The notes below the pieces were generated by a model. The model ran no database searches. It was not told the DNA's origin and worked only from the letters and a program-made list of their open reading frames with translations. This document shows, one piece after another, positions 1-5,040 of a stretch of DNA of 7,224 nucleotides. This DNA is from Nitrospinota bacterium. GTDB lineage: Bacteria > Nitrospinota > Nitrospinia > UBA9942. Position numbers and translations under genes: made by a program. The first letter of the stretch is position 1. Each line of letters opens with the position of its first letter. The DNA lies in contig DNJG01000015.1 of assembly GCA_003489165.1 (NCBI GenBank), positions 1,748-8,971 on the forward strand. The letters run 5' to 3'.

Positions 1-308
1 CCATCTGTTCCAAAGAGTCCATTTGATGTCCCGAACATAATCCCAAAGCCTATTACCCAGAAGGCAATGGAGCTCACTGCAAAATCCATCATATTTTTCA
101 TGATGGCATTGACAGCGTTCTTTGCCTTTGTAAAGCCAATCTCCACCATGATGAACCCTGCCTTCATGAAAAAGACAAGGACTGTGGCAATACATATCCA
201 GACAATATCAAGATTGGTCTGGACATCCTCCGATGTAATAATCCTTTCCGCAGAAACATCATTAATAAAAATAAACGAAAAAATAAGAAAATTTAAAAAT
301 ATCTTCAT
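1..308 (-). CDS. amt: Ammonium transporter (Amt/Rh family), 5' part only
   Basis: This is the N-terminal 102 codons of an integral membrane ammonium channel; the rest lies beyond the left edge. The translation begins with a likely signal peptide (MKIFLN, a hydrophobic run, then NDVSA before the cleavage point). The first Amt helix follows, with DIVWICIATVLVFFMKAGF and then MMVEIGFTKAKNAVNAIMKN. That AGF...E.G...AKN..N..MKN pattern is typical of the plant/cyanobacterial-like Amt branch rather than the YGGLVR form of E. coli AmtB. A second hydrophobic helix and GIMFGTSNGLFG come next. The pore residues lie outside the window, so transport competence and any fused C-terminal sensor domain cannot be judged. 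An in-frame ATG at 341 would add 11 residues and has AAGG 9 nt upstream; I prefer 308 because it gives a standard signal peptide, although it lacks a visible ribosome binding site. The gene follows the ferritin/receiver gene on the same strand after a 170-nt spacer. Confidence 0.83.
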   Translation of the reverse strand, partial: MKIFLNFLIFSFIFINDVSAERIITSEDVQTNLDIVWICIATVLVFFMKAGFIMVEIGFTKAKNAVNAIMKNMMDFAVSSIAFWVIGFGIMFGTSNGLFGTD

Positions 309-350
309 AATGAAAATATAGATTAGCAAGAGGTATGCCATTCAAGAAAA

Positions 351-366
351 CCTTATTAGAATAAGG
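351..366. promoter_or_regulatory. 16-bp perfect palindrome upstream of amt
   Basis: CCTTATT and AATAAGG form perfect 7-bp arms around a 2-nt centre. The centre is too short for a good RNA hairpin, so the site looks more like a binding site for a dimeric regulator. It lies 43-58 nt upstream of the preferred amt start, and 10-25 nt upstream of the alternative start at 341, whose AAGG ribosome binding site would lie inside it. The operator role is inferred from shape and position only; I recognise no named regulator. Confidence 0.35.
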
Positions 367-393
367 GATTATTTAAAAATGGATATGTTTTTG

Positions 394-450
394 TGCTTAA
401 GATTTAAGCAGGAGAAAAATTTATGCTTCAATTTCAGGCAGGAAAATTTA
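394..450. repeat. Imperfect tandem duplication, 30 + 27 bp
   Basis: Positions 394-423 and 424-450 are adjacent diverged copies. Both begin TGCTT, share ATTT and GCAGGA in the middle, and end AAATTTA; small indels of 1, 1 and 3 nt separate them. The left copy also holds a perfect dyad, TGCTTAA-GAT-TTAAGCA (394-410), which the right copy has largely lost. The duplication fills the spacer between the end of the ferritin/receiver gene and the amt start, where the amt control region should be. No intrinsic terminator is visible after the upstream gene in this spacer (309-478), and no convincing sigma-54 promoter either. Confidence 0.5.
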
Positions 451-478
451 ACCTAAAAAACCAATTAAAAAAACCTAT

Positions 479-1336
479 TTATCTGCTTATTATCTCAAAT
501 ACTGCCTTTTTTATATCAGTTATACTTGAAGGCTTGGGAAGGTATTTGATTTTATTCTGTTTAAAAAAGTCAAGGACTTCTAAATCAAAGGAACCTGTAA
601 AAAACAGGAATCTATCCCTGATATTTGGATATTTTTCAACAGCCTTTTTATAAAACTCTATGCCATTCATTAAAGGCATATCTACATCACTTACTATGGC
701 TGAATAATGCTCATCATCTAATTTTCTAAGGGCATCCTTACCATTTGATGCACTATGAATAGTATCATCTTCTTCAAGAATTGCAACGAGCATATCAACT
801 ATTACCGGCTCATCATCTACTACAAGGATTTTTTCTTCCCATATCTTTGGTAAATTTTTTAGCTTTTGAAGTTGTTCACCAAATCCTGTCTGTGATTCTA
901 AAAACTGTTCTATACGCCTCATGTGATGCTGAATCTTTGGCAATGTTGAATTAAATTCTTCATGTCCGTGCTTCAGGGTATTACTGACAAATAGAAATAG
1001 AGTATTCCACTCTGAAAATTCTGTAGCGATAATACAGGCTATAACATCACCTTTTATAATTTCCTTTGTATCTATCTTTTTTTCACATAGGGAAAAATAA
1101 TCCTCAATGCCCTGCTTCATTTTATCATCAATATATACGAGGGAAGAATAATCGCTTCTGTCTCCAATCACCTCTGAAGCCCTTTTCATTAACTCACCAT
1201 GCCTCTTTTCCTCTCTGCTCAGGTGCAATAAAAATTCAGCAAATTCTTCATCATCTAAAAAAATACCTGCAGTTTTTTCGTATAGCTTAAATGCCCTTTC
1301 TTCACTCTCAATAAGCCATTTGACAATCTCTTTCAT
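479..1336 (-). CDS. Ferritin-like domain / response-regulator receiver fusion protein
   Basis: This 285-residue predicted cytoplasmic protein has two parts. Residues 1-145 resemble a ferritin-like four-helix (rubrerythrin-type) domain: IESEERAFKLYEK with candidate ligand Glu12, then EEFAEFLLHLSREEKRHGEL with an ExxH pair (Glu43, His46), then a third helix with Glu106/Glu109. The fourth helix has QHH (136-138) where a second ExxH is expected, so one metal site may be altered. Residues 168-285 are a CheY-like receiver: acidic pair Asp174/Asp175, phospho-acceptor Asp217 in SDVDMP, Thr247 in FFTGS and Lys268 in LPKPSS, all the expected switch residues. There is no DNA-binding output domain, so output is presumably through the N-terminal domain or a partner. 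The start is well supported by AGGAGG 8 nt upstream. No sensor kinase is in the window. A role in iron, oxygen or redox signalling is a guess. Confidence 0.85.
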   Translation of the reverse strand: MKEIVKWLIESEERAFKLYEKTAGIFLDDEEFAEFLLHLSREEKRHGELMKRASEVIGDRSDYSSLVYIDDKMKQGIEDYFSLCEKKIDTKEIIKGDVIACIIATEFSEWNTLFLFVSNTLKHGHEEFNSTLPKIQHHMRRIEQFLESQTGFGEQLQKLKNLPKIWEEKILVVDDEPVIVDMLVAILEEDDTIHSASNGKDALRKLDDEHYSAIVSDVDMPLMNGIEFYKKAVEKYPNIRDRFLFFTGSFDLEVLDFFKQNKIKYLPKPSSITDIKKAVFEIISR

Positions 1337-1356
1337 TTACGCTCCTCCTATGTTAA

Positions 1357-1430
1357 TGCGCCCGGGGGGATTTGAACCCCCGACCTGCAGATCCGGAGTC
1401 TGCCACTCTAATCCGCTGAGCTACGGGCGC
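1357..1430 (-). tRNA. tRNA-Arg (anticodon CCG)
   Basis: The minus strand folds into a complete cloverleaf. The acceptor stem is GCGCCCG/CGGGCGC. The D arm is GCTC/GAGT with one wobble pair, the anticodon stem GCAGA/TCTGC, and the seven-base loop CTCCGGA. The variable loop is AGGTC, and the T arm is GGGGG/CCCCC around TTCAAAT. The anticodon CCG (1396-1394) reads the Arg codon CGG. The discriminator base is A at 1357. CCA is not encoded and must be added by nucleotidyltransferase. The 3' end is 20 nt from the start codon of the ferritin/receiver gene. Confidence 0.97.
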
Positions 1431-1450
1431 AGAAATAATATTAGCTGTTT

Positions 1451-1483
1451 ATAATATACTACCTTTACCTGATTTATTGTCAT
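1451..1483 (-). promoter_or_regulatory. Possible promoter for tRNA-Arg and the downstream gene
   Basis: Reading the minus strand, ATGACA (1483-1478) resembles a -35 box and overlaps the stop codon of the upstream permease gene. The AT-rich stretch TAGTATATTAT (1461-1451) offers several -10-like hexamers: TAGTAT at 16-nt spacing, or TATATT at 19 nt. Transcription would begin about 15-20 nt before the mature tRNA 5' end. The boxes are imperfect and no terminator separates the permease gene from the tRNA, so read-through is also possible. Confidence 0.3.
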
Positions 1484-2283
1484 ACTTTTTTATGAGGGTC
1501 AAGTGCGTCTCTTAACCCATCGCCGAGGAAATTGAAGGCGAGCATTGTAATAAGTATGGCACTACCGGGAAAAATTGTCAGATGGGGATAAAATTTTATA
1601 GCACCCCATCCGTCATTTGCCAGTGTCCCCCAGCTTGCAAAGGGTGGAGCAAGCCCAAGACCGATAAAGCTCAATGTTGATTCAGCTAAGATAGCGGCGG
1701 CACATCTGAATGTAAGTGTTACGACAAGAATGCCGAGAGTATTTGGCAATATATGGATAAAAAGTATTCTATCGTGATTAGCACCAAGAGCCTTAACAGA
1801 CTCAATAAAATGCAATTCTTTAAGTCTCAATACCTCCCCTCTTATAAGCCTCGCAACAGTAACCCAGCTTACAAGACTCAGGGCAAGAAATATGCTTATC
1901 CATCCTCTGCCAAGAATAACGGTTATTAAAATTATTAATAGGAGGTCTGGAAGTGAATAGATTACATCTACAACCCTCATCATAAAATTGTCAATCCTTC
2001 CTCCAATATAACCAGAAATTGCACCATAGATTGTTCCTATGATAAGGGCTGAAAGGGCAGTGAATATGCCGACAGAGATGGAGAGCCTTGCCCCATATAG
2101 TATTCGTGAAAACAGGTCTCTCCCAAGCCTGTCAGTCCCCATTATATGGTTTAAATTCGGACTTTGTAAAAGTTCAGTGGGATTTTGCAAATCATAAGAA
2201 TAAGGAGCAATCCAAGGTGCAAAGATGGCAGAGAGAGAAATGATGATTAAAAATATTCCACTAATGATTGATAATTTACTCAA
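1480..2283 (-). CDS. Peptide/nickel-type ABC importer permease, OppC/DppC family
   Basis: This 267-residue inner-membrane subunit forms half of the translocation channel of a peptide, opine or nickel ABC importer. Seen in the translation are an N-terminal membrane helix (residues 5-25), the OppC-type linker GTDRLGRDLFSR (49-60), and several further hydrophobic segments. The cytoplasmic EAA-like coupling loop SVKALGANHDRILFIHILP (162-180) would dock the ATPase. The motif LSFIGLGLAPP (204-214) and the end NFLGDGLRDALDPH (251-264) are both family hallmarks. Length is normal. The start is TTG, overlapping the last 8 nt of the upstream permease gene (TTGAGTAA), with GAGGGTG placed correctly as ribosome binding site; this implies translational coupling. 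No ATPase gene follows. The substrate cannot be told from the sequence. Confidence 0.93.
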   Translation of the reverse strand: MSKLSIISGIFLIIISLSAIFAPWIAPYSYDLQNPTELLQSPNLNHIMGTDRLGRDLFSRILYGARLSISVGIFTALSALIIGTIYGAISGYIGGRIDNFMMRVVDVIYSLPDLLLIILITVILGRGWISIFLALSLVSWVTVARLIRGEVLRLKELHFIESVKALGANHDRILFIHILPNTLGILVVTLTFRCAAAILAESTLSFIGLGLAPPFASWGTLANDGWGAIKFYPHLTIFPGSAILITMLAFNFLGDGLRDALDPHKKV

Positions 2284-3193
2284 GTTTCACCCTCGGGTCT
2301 AAAAATGTATAGAGAATATCTACGGCTACATTTGCCAATACTATTATTACTGTGTAAATCAGTGTCACCCCCATAATCAGTGGATAATCCCTATTGGTTA
2401 CAGCAGTTACAAAAAATCTTCCCATCCCCGGAATAGAGAATATGTATTCAACTATGAAAGAGCCTGTTACAAGTGCAGCGGTCAGTGGAGCAAGAATAGT
2501 TACAACAGGCATAATGGAATTTTTGAGGACATGCTTTAAGACTATACTTCTGTATTTCAACCCCTTTGCCCTCGCAGTTCTTATATAGTCCTTATTCATT
2601 ACGTCAATTACACCTGAACGGGTAAGTCTTGCAATATATGCCGCCGGTGCAAATCCGAGTGTAATGGAAGGGAGTATCATATATCTCCACCCCTCCCATA
2701 GTGCAGGGGGAAAAATTTTATAAAAATGGCTAAACAGAAGAATCAATATGATGCCAAGAATAAAATTTGGAAGTGATATGCCTGTAGTAGCAAACAGGAT
2801 GGTCAGCCTGTCCCACCATGTATCTGATTTGATTCCTGCAATAACACCTGTGCCAATGCCGATTATTATAGAAATAAAGAGTGCAAGGACTCCAAGCTGG
2901 ATTGATACAGGGAAGGTATCCTTTATAATATCTCTCACATCTCTACCAAGATATTTGTAGGATGGTCCAAGGTCACCCTTAATTAATCCATAAAGATACA
3001 AAATATACTGTTTATGGAGTGGCTTATCCAGATGATACTTTGCCTCCACATTTGCCTTTATCTCAGGTGGTAGTTTCTTTTCTCTGTCAAAGGGTCCGCC
3101 TGGGACAATGTGCATGATGGCAAATGTCAGAGTCGCCACTGTCAGCAAGACAGGTATTCCCCACAAAAATCTCTTGAATATAAAAAGAAGCAT
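2276..3193 (-). CDS. Peptide/nickel-type ABC importer permease, OppB/DppB family
   Basis: This 305-residue inner-membrane protein is the other half of the importer channel. The N-terminal helix carries the family pattern FIFKRFLWGIPVLLTVATLTF (about residues 4-24) followed by HIVPGGPFD. Next come the OppB-specific periplasmic stretch with YHLDKPLHKQYILYL and GDLGPSY, and hydrophobic helices around 98-122, 132-155, 227-250 and 272-297. The EAA coupling loop DYIRTARAKGLKYRSIVLKH spans 202-221, and FSIPGMGRFF (252-261) and the terminal LDPRVKLE are also typical. The start ATG has TTAGG about 7 nt upstream, a modest ribosome binding site. The gene lies 104 nt downstream of the binding-protein gene, across an inverted repeat, and overlaps the OppC-type gene. 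Family assignment is firm; the transported solute is unknown. Confidence 0.94.
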   Translation of the reverse strand: MLLFIFKRFLWGIPVLLTVATLTFAIMHIVPGGPFDREKKLPPEIKANVEAKYHLDKPLHKQYILYLYGLIKGDLGPSYKYLGRDVRDIIKDTFPVSIQLGVLALFISIIIGIGTGVIAGIKSDTWWDRLTILFATTGISLPNFILGIILILLFSHFYKIFPPALWEGWRYMILPSITLGFAPAAYIARLTRSGVIDVMNKDYIRTARAKGLKYRSIVLKHVLKNSIMPVVTILAPLTAALVTGSFIVEYIFSIPGMGRFFVTAVTNRDYPLIMGVTLIYTVIIVLANVAVDILYTFLDPRVKLE

Positions 3194-3207
3194 ATTTACC
3201 TAATTTT

Positions 3208-3289
3208 ACCGCAGAGACGCAAAGGTCGCAGAGGATAATCAGATAATAATAAAAATTTTCAAACTCTGTGTTCTCTGCGTCTTTGCGGT
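3208..3289. repeat. Inverted repeat with 26-bp arms between binding-protein and permease genes
   Basis: The left arm at 3208-3233 (begins ACCGCAGAGACGCAAAGG) and right arm at 3264-3289 (CTCTGTG...CTTTGCGGT) match at 21 of 26 positions around a 30-nt AT-rich loop. Four of the five mismatches are G/A differences, giving G-T or A-C oppositions. Each arm is built from the unit CGCAGAGA/CGCAAAG. From memory this is a dispersed repeat seen between genes in many environmental bacterial genomes; only one copy is visible here. It starts just after the stop of the binding-protein gene (9-nt gap) and ends 14 nt before the next start. It is GC-richer than its surroundings and has no T-run, so it looks like an mRNA-stabilising or attenuating hairpin rather than a terminator. 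Confidence 0.8.
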
Positions 3290-3297
3290 TGATAATT

Positions 3298-4860
3298 TCA
3301 GTGTCTTTCTATCTTCAACTTTTTAAGATAGAGCAGTTCCATTGCATCAAGTCTTAACCCCTTTACATAAGGTTTAATTAAAACATTCTGGGCGGTAAAG
3401 AATAGTGGTATTATTGCAATATCTTCCTCCAATAAAATCCTCTGTGCCTCATCATACATATTTATTCTTTTTTCCCTATCCCCCTCCCCTCTCGCCATAT
3501 TTATTAGTTCATCATATCTTTTATTTGACCAGCCCGTATTATTATTTCCGCTGTCGGTTGTAAAGAGTGTCATAAAATTATCAGGGTCGGGGTAATCGGC
3601 ACCCCAGCCAAGCCTGAAGACTGCCGGTGTATCTGTCTTTAGCCTCTTTAAAAACACCTTCCACTCCTGATTGTCAAGCTTCACTTCCACATTAAGATTT
3701 CTTTTCCACTGGAATTGGACATTCTCTGCTATAAGGCTGTTTACAGGGTCAGTATTAAATATTAGTGTAATAGGCGGCAGACCTTTCCCGTTAGGAAACC
3801 CTGCATTAGAAAGGATTCTCTTTGCCTCTTCAGGATTAAACTTTACGCCGATTTTTGGATTATGTGCAAGCATATCTTTTGATATCCATGAATCTGTTGG
3901 AATCTCGCCACCATTTAAGATGCGTGGCAATTCTTCCTTATTGATAGCCATAGCAAATCCCCTTCTTATTCTTCCATCATCAAAGGGCTTTTTATGAACA
4001 TTGAATCCATAATAATATCCCCTGAGCAAGGGTATATTTTTGTATTCAGATTTTTCCCTGTATGATGGTATGGCTTCAGGCGGCAGGCTCACCATATCTA
4101 AATCACCTGTCTCATAGAGTGTAAGGGCAGTGTTTCGCTCATTCACAACAAAGAGCTTAATTGTATTTACTTTAGGTTTGCCGTTATAGTATTTTTCATT
4201 TGCCTTTAGAATCAATTGATACTCATGTCTCCATTTAGTCAGCTTAAATGGTCCGTTGGTTATTATATTTTCAGGCTCTGTCCATCTGTCACCATACTTT
4301 TCTATAATATCCTTCCTCTGGGGAAAAGTTACCATGAAGGTCGTAATACTGGGGAAATAGACTATTGGTTTTTTTAATCTAACCTCAAGCACACCGGGAG
4401 AGATTGCCTTTATGCCTACCAATTCAGGGTCTTTGATTTTACCTGAATTATATTCATAGGCATTTAGTATGTCGTATAAAAAATAGGCATATTCAGCCGC
4501 AGTCTGAGGATTTAAGAGCCTTTTCCATGAATACTCAAAGTCATAAGCAGTTACGGGCTTACCATCTGTCCAGAATACATCCTTTCTGAGATAAAAAGTG
4601 TATATCTTTCCATCCCCTGATACATCCCATTTTGATGCAATTGCAGGTTTTGGATTCAATTTCTCATCAAACTCTGTAAGCCCCTCCATTATACTTGCAA
4701 TAACATTAAATGATACTCCATCAGTGGCAAGCGACCAGTCAAGTGTAGGCGGTTCAGTAGAAATACTCATCCTGAAGATATTACTGTTTTTTGTCTCAGC
4801 AATATTGCAGGAGGTAAAAATTAAAATAAAGAAGGCTGTTATACAAATCTTTATTTTCAT
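3298..4860 (-). CDS. Peptide-type ABC importer substrate-binding lipoprotein (OppA/SBP_bac_5 family)
   Basis: This is the extracytoplasmic solute-binding component that would deliver a peptide-like ligand to the two permeases downstream. From the start chosen here it has 520 residues, normal for the family. It opens MKIKICITAFFILIFTSC, a lipoprotein signal with Cys18 as the likely lipidation site; the residue at -3 is Phe, so the lipobox is not ideal. Family features follow in order: STEPPTLDW, SIMEGLTEFDE, the cluster-5 signature region SGDGKIYTFYLRKDVFWTDGKPVTAYDFEYSWKR (split here as seen), ITNGPFKLTKW, RRGFAMAINKEEL, WGADYPDPDNF and WSNKRYDELI. An in-frame ATG at 4890 would add ten residues (MSSNLVYSKT), burying the signal peptide and lying upstream of a possible promoter. 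Neither start has a good ribosome binding site. Ligand unknown. Confidence 0.92.
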   Translation of the reverse strand: MKIKICITAFFILIFTSCNIAETKNSNIFRMSISTEPPTLDWSLATDGVSFNVIASIMEGLTEFDEKLNPKPAIASKWDVSGDGKIYTFYLRKDVFWTDGKPVTAYDFEYSWKRLLNPQTAAEYAYFLYDILNAYEYNSGKIKDPELVGIKAISPGVLEVRLKKPIVYFPSITTFMVTFPQRKDIIEKYGDRWTEPENIITNGPFKLTKWRHEYQLILKANEKYYNGKPKVNTIKLFVVNERNTALTLYETGDLDMVSLPPEAIPSYREKSEYKNIPLLRGYYYGFNVHKKPFDDGRIRRGFAMAINKEELPRILNGGEIPTDSWISKDMLAHNPKIGVKFNPEEAKRILSNAGFPNGKGLPPITLIFNTDPVNSLIAENVQFQWKRNLNVEVKLDNQEWKVFLKRLKTDTPAVFRLGWGADYPDPDNFMTLFTTDSGNNNTGWSNKRYDELINMARGEGDREKRINMYDEAQRILLEEDIAIIPLFFTAQNVLIKPYVKGLRLDAMELLYLKKLKIERH

Positions 4861-4868
4861 GGTTTTTG

Positions 4869-4897
4869 AATATACTAAATTACTTGACATTACTCAA
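4869..4897 (-). promoter_or_regulatory. Candidate promoter for the ABC importer operon
   Basis: On the minus strand, TTGAGT (4897-4892) and TATATT (4874-4869) are separated by 17 nt, resembling a sigma-70 promoter. The start point would be near 4862, nearly at the ATG at 4860, which would make the message almost leaderless; this would fit the lack of a ribosome binding site. It overlaps the pyr promoter on the other strand. The boxes are short and the region is AT-rich, so chance is possible. Confidence 0.35.
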
Positions 4898-4912
4898 CTT
4901 ATATGTTCTTAT
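4884..4912 (+). promoter_or_regulatory. Promoter of the pyrRBC operon
   Basis: A perfect -35 box TTGACA (4884-4889) is followed after 17 nt by TCTTAT (4907-4912), a 4/6 match to the -10 consensus. TG one base before the -10 box makes it an extended -10. Transcription would start in the A-run at 4917-4920, directly before the PyrR binding loop at 4921. That agreement is the best support for it. Confidence 0.65.
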
Positions 4913-4916
4913 ATGT
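4898..4916. repeat. Two direct 9-bp repeats, 10-bp period, in the divergent promoter region
   Basis: CTTATATGT occurs at 4898-4906 and again at 4908-4916, separated by one T. The period matches one turn of the helix, so both copies would face the same side of the DNA. They cover the -10 region of the pyr promoter and the area just upstream of the importer -35 box. They may be a regulator site, or simply AT-rich promoter sequence. Confidence 0.4.
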
Positions 4917-4920
4917 AAAA

Positions 4921-4953
4921 CTCTTTAAAATAGTCCCGTGAGACTATAAAGGG
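4921..4953 (+). promoter_or_regulatory. PyrR binding loop (anti-antiterminator) in the pyr leader RNA
   Basis: The upper stem ATAGTC (4930-4935) pairs with GACTAT (4942-4947), and the hexaloop CCGTGA (4936-4941) fits the conserved PyrR-binding CNGNGA loop. The lower stem CTCTTT (4921-4926) pairs with AAAGGG (4948-4953) with one wobble. Between them is an AAA bulge on the 5' side only, as in known PyrR sites. AGTCCCGTGAGACT differs from the published ARUCCNGNGAGGYU consensus at one stem position, which is compensated by a Watson-Crick pair. PyrR with UMP should stabilise this fold. Confidence 0.85.
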
Positions 4954-4996
4954 AAGAAATGAACTATAATAATAAAAATAGAACATTTAGAAGCCT
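4950..4996 (+). promoter_or_regulatory. Candidate antiterminator hairpin of the pyr attenuator
   Basis: AAATG (4957-4961) pairs with CATTT (4984-4988), and CTAT (4964-4967) with ATAG (4978-4981); AA faces AA between the two stems, and AATAATAAAA forms the loop. Outside these, AGG (4950-4952) can pair with CCT (4994-4996). The outer pairing would take bases from both the binding-loop lower stem and the terminator 5' arm, as a switch requires. The helices are short and AU-rich, so the fold needs energy calculation. Confidence 0.45.
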
Positions 4997-5028
4997 CCTC
5001 GCCATTTAATGGCAGGAGGTTTTTTTTT
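4991..5028 (+). terminator. Intrinsic terminator (attenuator) upstream of pyrR
   Basis: CCTCCT (4994-4999) pairs with AGGAGG (5014-5019), then after a bulged C, GCCAT (5001-5005) pairs with ATGGC (5009-5013), closing a TTA loop. Nine Ts (5020-5028) follow. Its place 13 nt before pyrR and behind a PyrR binding loop makes it the OFF state of the pyr attenuator. It has no T-run in the opposite direction. Confidence 0.9.
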
Positions 5029-5040
5029 GCTTAAATTTTT

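Noticed and set aside
67..321. Plus-strand open frame of 84 codons
   Set aside because: It is the antisense of the amt gene, whose reading shows a signal peptide and Amt motifs.
309..478. Sigma-54 promoter or NtrC site for amt
   Set aside because: I searched the minus strand for the GG-N10-GC core in a good context and for GCAC/GTGC dyads and found none convincing.
423..653. Plus-strand open frame of 76 codons
   Set aside because: It runs antisense into the 3' end of the ferritin/receiver gene, has no family resemblance, and its codons merely reflect the AT-rich complementary strand.
1357..1430. Integration site of a mobile element at the tRNA gene
   Set aside because: No integrase gene or repeated tRNA 3' end is visible within the window.
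3208..3289. Intrinsic terminator between the importer genes
   Set aside because: The stem is long but no T-run follows on the minus strand, and the flanking genes belong to one importer.
4598..4918. Plus-strand open frame reaching into the pyr promoter
   Set aside because: It is antisense to the binding-lipoprotein gene and continues only through AT-rich spacer.
4921..5040. Translation-blocking PyrR site of the mycobacterial kind
   Set aside because: The binding loop is about 90 nt from the start codon and a clear terminator lies between, so attenuation fits better.
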